From positions 1 to 64,000 of the forward strand of contig NZ_SJPF01000005.1 of NCBI RefSeq assembly GCF_007859755.1: a DNA stretch of 64,000 bases, given 5' to 3'. The stretch comes from Blastopirellula retiformator (GTDB lineage Bacteria; Planctomycetota; Planctomycetia; Pirellulales; Pirellulaceae). Numbering within the stretch: position 1 is the stretch's first letter; the number at the start of each line of letters is the position of its first letter. Position numbers and translations under genes: made by a program. Positions 10,738-18,504 of the stretch are shown here, in pieces. Below the pieces are notes generated by a model that saw only the letters and a program-made list of their open reading frames with translations, ran no database searches and had not been told where the DNA came from.

Positions 10738-11073
10738 GTTTGAGGACAGTTTGAGGAGGGTGAAATCAAGGTGAAAAGGCCGACGATTCAGCTGGAAAGC
10801 TTGGATAGGCCGTAGAGCTGTCGTTGTATTTCTAGTGAAGTGTGTCGAGAAAATCGCAGCTATCGAGCCGCGCAATAGATGATTCAATTTGTCGAGTTCA
10901 GCGTATGGCGTCGACGTTTATTGATTTATCTTGCGGTGCTGCTTGAAGAGAAGGAGTTGATCGGGTAGACAATTCGTACCGCCATCCACGCTTTGGCTTA
11001 CACTTCGGGACAGAAATGACCGAGCGAATGACGCTTTTAGGGCGAACAATGCGACATCCAAGGAACTATCAAA
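10738..11073. other. Intergenic region, no gene seen
   Basis: I see no convincing coding frame, tRNA or clear promoter here. The only signal is AAGGA about 13 bases before the next ATG. It marks the edge of an accessory stretch that runs to about 14.4 kb. Confidence 0.5.
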
Positions 11074-11421
11074 ATGAGCGACGAATCGTCAATCCTCGGC
11101 AAATGGACGATATTCAAGGCATTCGTGGCTGGTAGAGAATCAAAATACTTGCCAGGGACAAATATAGTTTTCAATGCGAACCATTCCTGGCGTCAAATTG
11201 ATGGGGTCGACACCAATTCGGTACGATACGACGTCCACTATTCGCCGAAACCATATCAAATCGACATACACCTTGACGATGGTATCAACCAGGGCATTTT
11301 CGAATTCCGAGATAATCTCCTCGTGATTTGTTCTGCTGACGAAGAAAACACGCCAAGGCCAACCGAGTTCAGTTCAACGGCTGAGAACGGACATTCGCTC
11401 GTATTTCATCGCCGCATCTGA
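11074..11421 (+). CDS. TIGR03067-type planctomycete protein
   Basis: The product is 115 aa without a signal peptide. It matches the small lipocalin-like domain abundant in planctomycetes: an N-terminal LGKWTIFKA stretch, a central YQIDIHLDD, then GIFEFRDNLLVICSA and the characteristic RPTEFSS near the C-terminus. These appear in order and at the usual spacing. The family is of unknown biochemical function. AAGGA precedes the start. It converges with the DUF6933 gene and is a stand-alone cytoplasmic copy in a mobile-element-rich patch. Confidence 0.75.
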   Translation: MSDESSILGKWTIFKAFVAGRESKYLPGTNIVFNANHSWRQIDGVDTNSVRYDVHYSPKPYQIDIHLDDGINQGIFEFRDNLLVICSADEENTPRPTEFSSTAENGHSLVFHRRI

Positions 11422-11514
11422 TGATCCGTTGCAATACTTCGAAGCAACAGCCACGAAGAGGGTTTTCTTCCGAGACGTACTTCGCCAGGAATCCGACATG
11501 ATGTATGCCTGGCT

Positions 11515-12036
11515 TCAGGAGCACTGCGACTCCTTCCGCCGACTCATTAAATCGTCACAAAGAGCCTGAGTCGCTCTCCGCGGACTGTCATAATTGATTG
11601 CGGACAGCGGCGTGCAGTTTAACCTCTGAGTGGTTTCTGCGAGCGAAGTATCGAATTCGCCCAGGTAGATTTTGGCCCCCATGATATGGTCATTCATCGA
11701 GCCTGTAACAGTGCGACTGAGCGCTTTGGAAAAGACCACGGTTCTCGCCGCAGGGGCGACAAGTTTCTGAAACGCCAGGCCCAATCCATCTTCTTCAAAA
11801 ACGCCTGATAACGTACTGAGCATGCAATCCAGAAACCGCCCGTCGTCTGGTATGCCGCGGCCATACAGGACCGCCGAGTAGAGCGTGGCGGTGCTGGTGA
11901 TCAAGATGAACTGCGTTCGAGAAACGGTGAAAAGATGCGCACTCCAGTCCGCCAAAGGATTGACATCCAGAGGATAGGACTTCGTTGGCGCAACGTGAAT
12001 CTTTTTCGCCAGCTTTTGGGTCAGTCGCACAATCAT
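11515..12036 (-). CDS. DUF6933-like protein
   Basis: The product is 173 aa. The N-terminus MIVRLTQKLAKKIHV, then NPLADWSAHLF, QFILITSTATLYS and LYGRGI, match from memory the DUF6933 family, whose members often sit in accessory regions. Function is unknown. The frame continues upstream to 12264, but the part beyond 12085 is the IS256 element, so the upstream extension is not part of the original gene. The ATG at 12036 begins the recognised domain and has no strong Shine-Dalgarno. The IS element lies only about 40 bp upstream of this start and probably replaced or separated its promoter. Confidence 0.65.
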   Translation of the reverse strand: MIVRLTQKLAKKIHVAPTKSYPLDVNPLADWSAHLFTVSRTQFILITSTATLYSAVLYGRGIPDDGRFLDCMLSTLSGVFEEDGLGLAFQKLVAPAARTVVFSKALSRTVTGSMNDHIMGAKIYLGEFDTSLAETTQRLNCTPLSAINYDSPRRATQALCDDLMSRRKESQCS

Positions 12037-12077
12037 GGCAGGCGACTTGGATGAAGGAATTTCTCGGTAAACTTTCC

Positions 12078-12085
12078 TTGTATTT
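12078..12085. repeat. Target-site duplication, left copy (8 bp)
   Basis: TTGTATTT lies directly outside the left end of the IS256-family element and recurs at 13489-13496 directly outside the right end. An 8-bp duplication is usual for IS256-family insertions. Confidence 0.8.
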
Positions 12086-13488
12086 GATAACGTCCTAATT
12101 CCTGCGCACATTTGAGAGCCAGCCCTGGCTCTGGTATGGATTTGATTACCAACATCAACCACCACCAGAACCAAGGACTGACCATGACGAATGTACCAGA
12201 AGAACGGACCAGCGAAGAGATCCGGGATGCGATTAAAATTGACGGCGACGCGGTGCGGGGGCATCTTGATGAGCTGGTCCGCTCAACCGTCGAGGAGACG
12301 TTGAATCAGATGCTCGATGCCGAAGCGGATCAGATTTGCAAGGCGAAACGCTACGAACGTTCACCAGACCGCGTCGATTCGCGAGCCGGGTCGTATTCGC
12401 GGAAGCTGCAGACCAAGGCGGGCGAGGTTTCGCTGAAAGTTCCGCGACTGCGGAGCTTGCCGCTCGAGACGCAGATCATCGAACGCTACAAGCGACGCGA
12501 ATCGAGCGTCGAAGAGGCGCTCGTTGAGATGTATCTGGCAGGCGTTTCGGTCCGTCGCGTTGAAGACATCACCGAGGCGCTTTGGGGAACGCGAGTCAGC
12601 TCCAGCACCGTCAGCGAGCTGAACCAGAAGATCTACGAGCGGATCGAAGCGTGGCGAAATCGGCCGCTGGAAGGCGAACATCCGTACGTGATGCTCGACG
12701 GCATCTGGCTGAAACGTAGCTGGGGCGGCGAGGTGAAGAACGTGGCGATCTTAGTGGCGGTCGGCGTCGGCGCTGATGGACATCGCGAGATTCTCGGGGT
12801 CGCCGAAGGGAAGAAGGAGGATAGCGAAAGCTGGCGAACGTTCCTGCGTTACCTGAAGGAGCGCGGATTGAAGGGCGTGCGGCTGATCACGAGCGACAAG
12901 TGCCTCGGCCTGGTCGAAGCGCTGGGAGACTTCTTCCCAGACGCGGCCTGGCAGCGCTGCATCGTCCACTTTTATCGCAACGTGTTGAAAGACGTGCCGC
13001 GAGCGAAGTCAGGCGACGTGGCGGCGATGCTGAAGGCGGTTCACGCGCAAGAGGATCGCGCGGCGGCGGAAGCGAAGGCAGCACTGGTCACCGAGAAGCT
13101 GATCTCGCTTCGGCTGGGCGCGGCGGCGAAATGCTTCCGCGACGGCTACCAGGAAACGCTGGCGTACATGGCGTTCCCGCGAGAACACTGGACGCGGCTG
13201 CGGAGCAACAACATGCTGGAGCGGATCATGAAAGAGATCCGGCGACGAACACGAGTCGTGGGAGCGTTTCCGGACGGCCAAAGCGCCCTGATGCTGGTCG
13301 CAGCCCGGCTGCGCCACATCGCCGGCACGCACTGGGGGACAAGGCGCTACCTCGACATGGACCGCCTCCGCGAACCGGAGGAGCGAGAAGACGGCAAAGT
13401 TTAAAAAATTGTTTTTGCCGCGCGCGGCAAAAACAATTTTCCAGAGTCAGGCTGAAAATCAAATGTGCGCAACTTGACGGACGGTACC
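12086..13488 (+). mobile_element. Complete IS256-family insertion sequence (1403 bp)
   Basis: The ends are 30-bp imperfect inverted repeats at 12086-12115 and 13459-13488. The inner 13 bases (TGCGCACATTTGA) are identical, the outer part is about half conserved, and the total is about 22 of 30 matches. An 8-bp direct repeat TTGTATTT flanks the element exactly. It carries one intact transposase gene. The presence of the target duplication and an undisturbed reading frame suggests a recent, potentially active insertion. Confidence 0.88.
12184..13404 (+). CDS. IS256-family transposase (Transposase_mut)
   Basis: The product is 406 aa, a DDE transposase of the mutator/IS256 superfamily. The N-terminal region includes the family KVPRLR and FxTQIIERYKRRE-like stretches near residues 80-100. 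The catalytic core follows: the first Asp in YVMLDGIWLKR, the second in LITSDKCLGLVEAL, then the WQRCIVHFYRNVL motif with C and H typical of the family. The last catalytic Glu falls in the NNMLERIMKEIRRR region. The start at 12184 fits the family length; the frame is open further upstream to 12112. It appears intact. Its GC and codon use do not stand out sharply from the host, so it may come from a related organism. Confidence 0.92.
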   Translation: MTNVPEERTSEEIRDAIKIDGDAVRGHLDELVRSTVEETLNQMLDAEADQICKAKRYERSPDRVDSRAGSYSRKLQTKAGEVSLKVPRLRSLPLETQIIERYKRRESSVEEALVEMYLAGVSVRRVEDITEALWGTRVSSSTVSELNQKIYERIEAWRNRPLEGEHPYVMLDGIWLKRSWGGEVKNVAILVAVGVGADGHREILGVAEGKKEDSESWRTFLRYLKERGLKGVRLITSDKCLGLVEALGDFFPDAAWQRCIVHFYRNVLKDVPRAKSGDVAAMLKAVHAQEDRAAAEAKAALVTEKLISLRLGAAAKCFRDGYQETLAYMAFPREHWTRLRSNNMLERIMKEIRRRTRVVGAFPDGQSALMLVAARLRHIAGTHWGTRRYLDMDRLREPEEREDGKV

Positions 13489-13496
13489 TTGTATTT
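13489..13496. repeat. Target-site duplication, right copy (8 bp)
   Basis: TTGTATTT, identical to 12078-12085, begins directly after the right terminal repeat of the IS256-family element. Confidence 0.8.
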
Positions 13497-13966
13497 TACC
13501 AATTTCCGTCGGGCGTAGGGCAAGCCCGCGCTTTCGACGGTCTCCGTCTGGGTCAGTTGCCCCTCTCCAATCCCCCCTGGTCGCCATCAAGAGTCGCCGT
13601 CTAGCGGCGTTTCCATCGCTTTACCAGATTGCTTGACTTGCTGAATCGAGCAAAAGCTTCAAAATGGCGGAATATTTACACGCCCCCGAAAATACGAATC
13701 TCCCTTTTTTCCCAGCTTGAGAAAAGGTGTCAGGACTCTTTGTTTTCACCAGGCGCTGCCTCGTCCTGTGCAAAAAGTAAATTCGCGATATTTGATCGAC
13801 TTGAGTAGTCCAAGAACCAGCGATGCAACGGCCGACGAATCGATGTCCCTGCGAGGGTTTTCGGTCGTGCTCCAGTATTTCGATCATTTGTTGGAGCATG
13901 AGCGCAGAAGAGCGATTACCGTTGGAAGATTGACGGTCGAAGAAGAAGAGAATGTCGCGAACAACT
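13497..13966. other. Degenerate intergenic region between two mobile elements
   Basis: Short open frames on both strands lack family resemblance and start signals. At 13722-13747 an A-rich stretch with GGTGTCAGGACTC resembles, from memory, recurrent sequence near planctomycete transposases, and it could be the outer end of an old insertion. No gene is called. Confidence 0.4.
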
Positions 13967-14433
13967 TCATGCCGCTTGACGATGATAGTGTTTCAGCACA
14001 CCGCCAAGTCGTTCGCGACAATTGACAGAATCAATCGAGAGGATATCGGGCTGCGGCTCTCCGGGCGTCAGCAGTTCATTTTCCTTCCCCTGATGCGGCC
14101 GCTCTTCGTGATAGAAGTCGACGAACTCATTCACCAGATGGTCCATATGCTGCTCGCCAAACACCACGAAATGGTCCAAACATTCCTGCTGCAGAGTCTG
14201 GATGAACCGCTCGACGAACGCGTTGGTGTTGGGGGACCGGTAGGCTGATTTCACGACCCGAATGTCCGCGGCCTGGAACGTGGCGTCAACCTTGGCCGTG
14301 AGCTTCTTATCCCGATCATGCATCAAGGTTTCGATGGGTAGGTCAACTGACTTCACGTGCTCCAAGAACGCTTCAGCTTGCTGCATGGCCCACTCTTCAT
14401 TGGGATGAAACTCGACGGCGCGATCCGCGAGAG
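13967..14433 (-). pseudogene. Truncated integrase-core transposase (IS3/IS481-like remnant)
   Basis: The readable frame encodes the C-terminal part of an rve-type integrase. [10 protein letters not shown] gives the second catalytic Asp. [20 protein letters not shown] gives the PNxNAxxERF motif with the third catalytic acid. Then [30 protein letters not shown] and [13 protein letters not shown] follow as in planctomycete transposases of this type. The first catalytic Asp and the whole helix-turn-helix half are missing: coding similarity starts at about 14433 and abuts the end of the next gene. An internal ATG at 14386 is not the original start. It is a dead remnant next to a live IS256 copy. 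Confidence 0.8.
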
Positions 14434-14439
14434 TCGCGA

Positions 14440-16347
14440 CTAACGCGCGAAGTCGCTGGCTTCGAGGGGCAAGAACTGCTCGCCGTCAAAGAAGGTCACC
14501 AGCGGCATTTGCTCGGCGATCTCCAACTCTTCGAGTTCAAAGCGAACTTGCGGTGCGTAAGGCGTTTGCTTGCCGCCGATGACCGCCACCGCGGCGCCAT
14601 TGTCGCCTGGCGAGATCTGCGAATGATGAATCCGCACGTTGGCGGTGAACGGCAGATCGCGGGCCGCTTGAAAGTGATGCCACAGCATCCCACCGACCGT
14701 CGTTAGCTTGTCGCCTTGCAGGTGAAATCGCAGCGGAGTCGCGCTGGCCTGGGTCCGTACCATTCCGCCGACCCCTTCGTAGCGACAGTCGTCCAGGCGA
14801 AGGGCCGCATCGCCCGAGGCGACGACGTCAACGCCGATCAGCACGCCGGTAAAGCGACAGTCGACCAGGCGCGCTTCGGGCAACGAACGAAGTCCGGCCG
14901 CCGCTTGGGCCGGAGGGCGCCAACCGACGGCGATCGACTCACCGCCTGAGGCGACGCCTTGAAACGTGCAGTCCCGCAGCGTCATCGACGACGCAGCGAC
15001 TTCCAGCAGCACTTGTCTGGCGGCTGGCGACGTCGCCACAAAGTCGATCCGCTGGAGCGTCAGCTTGTCAGCCGTTAGCCGCAGCGGCTGCGTCCCGATT
15101 TCCATCGTTGTACGCTTGCCGGGCGGGGCGCTGATCGTCGACTCGGCAGCGACCTCTTGGGGAAACTCAGCCGCCGTCAATTTCATCGGCAGTTCGATTC
15201 GCCGAGACGTGGCGGTAGGCACTTCGATCGACGCCAAATGGATATCGCTGCGCTGCTTGTTCGTCTTGGTCGGCATTAGCGGTTTGGCGGCCAGCGGGGT
15301 GAGTGGCGCCGGCAACTCGGGCGAAGTTGACGTTGGCGCGGCCCGGTCAGGCCAGAACATGCTGCCGCCGATCAACAGCAACGCGACGCTGGCGGCCGAC
15401 GCCAGGTTGCGCCGGCGGCGGTGGGCGGCTTCTTGGCGAAGATGGACATGCAGGTTCGGCAGGACCAGCGGCGGCTCGATCAAGTAGCTTTGCAGCTGCC
15501 GGGCGTCCGCTTCGTCGGCTGGGCCAAGCAGGGCGAACCAGTCAGCCAGGCGAGTTTCTGGTTTCGTTTGCCGGGCATGCAGTTCGCGCAACAGCGGATC
15601 ATCAGTGAGCGAGTCGAAGGGAACGCGCGGCGGGGCTCCATGAGGGACGCCGCAGAGCAACTGCCGCATCAATTGCGACAGCCGCTGTACGTCGCTGATC
15701 TTGCGCAACGGACTGGCCGATGGCCAGCGAATGCCGGGTAGGGGAGCGCTGGCGACGCCGTCGGCGCCAAGAAAGATTGTCTCCGGGGCGACGCGGCCAT
15801 GCGTGCGACTGGCCGTTTCGAGCGACAACAATTGATGAACCACTTGCCGCAGTAGTGCGGTCACCGTGCTGGCCGGCATCCGGCCGTAGCGGGTAAGCAG
15901 TTCGGCGATCGTCTGGCCCGACGGCAAGATCGCGGCGACCCAGTGCCTTTGGCCAACTTGGCCGGCGTCGACGATCCGCCCGCGATAGCCGGCGATCGGC
16001 GTCTGGCTGCGCTCTTGTAGCGGCTGATCGCCGACCGCGACCAGATAGCCAGGCTGTCCTTCGCTGGTCGCTTCGTACCAATCGACGCCGTCGATGGTGA
16101 CCCTCTTGCGAGCCAGCAGGTACAAGCCGCAGGTTAGTTCCGCTTCGCGCTGGGCGTAGAAGAATTCGGCTTGGGTCGGCGTCAACAGGCTGAGTTGTTG
16201 CAGGGCGTCGATCCAGACGATGTCCATTTCGCGCAAAGAAGCCGGCGCCGAATCGAGAAACTCCTCCGCCGCCGTCAGCGCAATCGGCTCGATCCAGCCG
16301 CAGGCGGCCAGCCGCTGAGAAATTCTGGCGGGGATCGATTTTGCCAT
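14440..16347 (-). CDS. Pseudokinase-like membrane protein with parallel beta-helix C-terminus
   Basis: The product is 635 aa. Residues about 85-290 look like a decayed Ser/Thr kinase fold: a catalytic-loop-like [12 protein letters not shown] (182-193) sits where active kinases have HGDxKPxNILL, so the catalytic Asp, Lys and Asn are absent, and no DFG motif is visible. Residues about 315-332 form one membrane helix, preceded by Arg-rich sequence (RRRR), consistent with a cytoplasmic N-terminus. The C-terminal 230 residues have repeated short strands ([50 protein letters not shown]) typical of a right-handed parallel beta-helix, probably outside the membrane. Planctomycetes have many kinase-like receptors of this layout. 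The function is unknown. Confidence 0.75.
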   Translation of the reverse strand: MAKSIPARISQRLAACGWIEPIALTAAEEFLDSAPASLREMDIVWIDALQQLSLLTPTQAEFFYAQREAELTCGLYLLARKRVTIDGVDWYEATSEGQPGYLVAVGDQPLQERSQTPIAGYRGRIVDAGQVGQRHWVAAILPSGQTIAELLTRYGRMPASTVTALLRQVVHQLLSLETASRTHGRVAPETIFLGADGVASAPLPGIRWPSASPLRKISDVQRLSQLMRQLLCGVPHGAPPRVPFDSLTDDPLLRELHARQTKPETRLADWFALLGPADEADARQLQSYLIEPPLVLPNLHVHLRQEAAHRRRRNLASAASVALLLIGGSMFWPDRAAPTSTSPELPAPLTPLAAKPLMPTKTNKQRSDIHLASIEVPTATSRRIELPMKLTAAEFPQEVAAESTISAPPGKRTTMEIGTQPLRLTADKLTLQRIDFVATSPAARQVLLEVAASSMTLRDCTFQGVASGGESIAVGWRPPAQAAAGLRSLPEARLVDCRFTGVLIGVDVVASGDAALRLDDCRYEGVGGMVRTQASATPLRFHLQGDKLTTVGGMLWHHFQAARDLPFTANVRIHHSQISPGDNGAAVAVIGGKQTPYAPQVRFELEELEIAEQMPLVTFFDGEQFLPLEASDFAR

Positions 16348-16376
16348 GTGACGTTGAATGGTGCGTGATTTGGATA

Positions 16377-16512
16377 GCCCCGAAAGCTCCGCTTTCGGGG
16401 CCGACGAAGTCGGCAGGAAGCATCAGGCCGAGGTGCGTTGTCGGCCGGCGGACTGCTGGCTCAAACGGCTTGAACGCCGCCGATTTGCCGGTGACCTCGG
16501 GCGGATGCTTCC
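16377..16512. repeat. Highly structured inverted-repeat region
   Basis: GCCCCGAAAGC pairs with GCTTTCGGGGC around TCC (16377-16401). Next to it, 16416-16434 and 16494-16512 are inverted copies matching at 17 of 19 positions (GGAAGCATC to GATGCTTCC). The enclosed 59 bases also contain complementary GC-rich blocks. Together they would fold into one short and one long hairpin between two minus-strand genes. Confidence 0.7.
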
Positions 16513-16624
16513 TATGGCTGCGCCGCCCTGATAGCAAAGCTATTAGGGCTAATCCTGACAATTTTGGCGCTGCGAATACCGTTGCTATCAGAATCCCGCT
16601 ATTTGGGCAATCGAGAACTGCCGC

Positions 16625-17671
16625 TCAGAATTGGAGACGGGGGTTGCGGTAGAGCAGTTCTTGGATCTGCTGGGCGCCGCGCAGTTCGTCGGCGGGGCGC
16701 TCGTAGTGCCACTCATCGTGGGTTGGCATCCAGCAGTCATGCAAGGGCCACGGATCGAATGGATCGTACCCGAGTTCATCCGCCAGCTTGGTCGAGTCCA
16801 TCGTGACGTCGCCGGCCCGCGGCGGCATCGGCCCAGCCTCGACTCGCATGCACCCCATCAGGTTGTTAGGGTCATAGTCGCCGACGCGATTGATGATCTG
16901 GGCGATCTGGTACAGGCTTAGGCGTCGCGGTCCGCCGGCGTGGAAGATGCCGGCCGCGTCGCGCCCCAGCATGTCGTCAATGACGCGGTTCAAACAGTCG
17001 GTGTAGGTGGGGGTGCGAACTTCGTCGTAGTAGAGCGTCGCCGGTTTGTTTTTGGCGAAGCGCGACTGGATCCAGTCGATCGCGCCGGCATGGCCGTTGA
17101 AACTGATCCCCATCGGCAGCGAAATTCGCAAGACCGCCGTTTCGGGTCGCTCGAGCTGAATCAGGTTTTCCGACGCCGCCATCGTTTTGCCGTAGATGGT
17201 GACCGGATCGGTCGGCTCATGCTCGAAGTAGCCGCCGCCGTTCTTGTCGGAATAGACCAGGTCGATCGACAGCTGAACGAGCCGGGTGTCGGTTCCTTCC
17301 AGCACATGCAGCAGATTGCGGACGCTTTCAAAGTTGATCCGCCACGCCATCGACGGGTCCATCTCGCACGACTTTAGAGCGCAGCTGCCGCCGCAGTTGA
17401 GGACCGCCTTGAATTGGTACTGATCGAACAGGCGTTTCAGCCCGTCGACATCTTCCACATCGCAGGCGACGATGTTTTCGCCCAGCATCCGCCAATTGTT
17501 GACCTGACGTACCCCGACGACCTGGCCGGGATACTTGGAAGAGAAGTAGGGGAGAGCATTGTAGCCGGGTACGCCCGCGACGCCGGTAATCAGCAGCGGC
17601 AGGCGAGTCTCGCGGCGCGGCGCGTCAGCGGACAAATTTCGTACTTGTTCGGTTGTCGTGTGTTGAATCAT
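16625..17671 (-). CDS. NAD(P)-dependent sugar epimerase/reductase (SDR, RmlD-like)
   Basis: The product is 348 aa, an extended short-chain dehydrogenase. The Rossmann glycine motif is GVAGVPGYNAL near residue 30. The catalytic YxxxK is YGKTMAASE near residue 163, preceded by LSIDLVYSD. The AGGPRRLSLYQIA stretch in the C-terminal half is common in dTDP-4-dehydrorhamnose reductase-like members. It probably modifies a nucleotide sugar, with the substrate unknown. The start at 17671 is fixed by a one-base overlap (TAATG) with the stop of the upstream DinB gene, which indicates translational coupling. The frame extends upstream only through the DinB gene in another phase. Confidence 0.85.
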   Translation of the reverse strand: MIQHTTTEQVRNLSADAPRRETRLPLLITGVAGVPGYNALPYFSSKYPGQVVGVRQVNNWRMLGENIVACDVEDVDGLKRLFDQYQFKAVLNCGGSCALKSCEMDPSMAWRINFESVRNLLHVLEGTDTRLVQLSIDLVYSDKNGGGYFEHEPTDPVTIYGKTMAASENLIQLERPETAVLRISLPMGISFNGHAGAIDWIQSRFAKNKPATLYYDEVRTPTYTDCLNRVIDDMLGRDAAGIFHAGGPRRLSLYQIAQIINRVGDYDPNNLMGCMRVEAGPMPPRAGDVTMDSTKLADELGYDPFDPWPLHDCWMPTHDEWHYERPADELRGAQQIQELLYRNPRLQF

Positions 17672-18171
17672 TACCAGCGAGGTTGCGCTCCCAGCAAGCG
17701 GCGGAGGAGCCCAATTTGCCCGGCGTGCAGCATCTCGTGCTGGGCGCTCCAAAGCAGACTGTCAAGTTTCGTATTAAACAGGGCGTGAGGCTCTTCGGGA
17801 GGTTCGGTTAGGCGAGACAGGGGAAACTGCGGCAGTTCTTCCAGCACGCGACGATGGACGTGGTGAAAGACAGACACGATTTCGTCTCGGCTGGGGTAAA
17901 CTTCAGGCTGAGGAACCGGGCTCGACCCTTTGCCGAAAATACGAAGGAATTCGGAGGAAATGAAACTTCTATCCTCGGCGAGTTCTCCCCGCAACCGGAC
18001 CAGCGCCAGACGATACTGGGCCATCGCGAGATGCCCCACTTGCCAGGCGACATGCGAGACTCCCTCGTCGGGCATGTGGTACCAATCGGCGTGGTCGATC
18101 GACTCGACTAAGCCGGTCGCGTACCGCCGAACCGACTCGATCTGATGGAGCGCCAGTTCCAGCGAATTCAT
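17671..18171 (-). CDS. DinB-family putative metal-dependent protein
   Basis: The product is 166 aa, a four-helix DinB/YfiT-type bundle. The three expected metal-ligand histidines are visible: one in MPDEGVSHVAWQVGHLAMAQ (near residues 39-51) and a pair in AQHEMLHAGQIGLLRRLLG near the C-terminus. Members include thiol-dependent S-transferases, and the substrate here cannot be told. Its stop codon overlaps the start of the epimerase gene by one base, so the pair is an operon. A GAGAG sequence sits very close to the ATG. Confidence 0.82.
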   Translation of the reverse strand: MNSLELALHQIESVRRYATGLVESIDHADWYHMPDEGVSHVAWQVGHLAMAQYRLALVRLRGELAEDRSFISSEFLRIFGKGSSPVPQPEVYPSRDEIVSVFHHVHRRVLEELPQFPLSRLTEPPEEPHALFNTKLDSLLWSAQHEMLHAGQIGLLRRLLGAQPRW

Positions 18172-18504
18172 CTCTCGTCTCCCAGCCCAGCATTCTAGGC
18201 ATAAATATTTTTGCGATCGCCCCTCTCTGGGAATCCATTTGGGGAAATTCGGGGATCCGTAGCCCAGAAACTTTATAAATGCCCCCTCATGACTGGAGTA
18301 TTCGCAGCCAATGGACTAATTCCCCGTCTGCAGGGAGGGTGAAGATGATTGTAGCGGAGAATCCGGATCATTTGAGGGAGAAGGGACCCAGAGTGGGGCT
18401 TGATTCTTATGTGCCACGGATGGGGTGAGAGGATTGTTTGGAAGCGAATCATGACTCGTAAATTGCCGCAACCTCTTAACTGACCTATGTTTCACGAGGA
18501 AATA
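18172..18504. other. Intergenic region with no gene seen
   Basis: This divergent gap holds the promoters of the DinB operon and of the HD-GYP gene. I see no RNA gene or strong hairpin. GAGGA at 18494 is the ribosome-binding site for the next gene. Confidence 0.5.

Noticed and set aside
13621-14025. Small frames on both strands between the IS256 element and the integrase remnant
   Set aside because: No family resemblance, no ribosome-binding site, overlapping decayed mobile sequence.
16348-16624. Short plus-strand frames in the hairpin region before the epimerase gene end
   Set aside because: Structured intergenic DNA explains them; no start signals.
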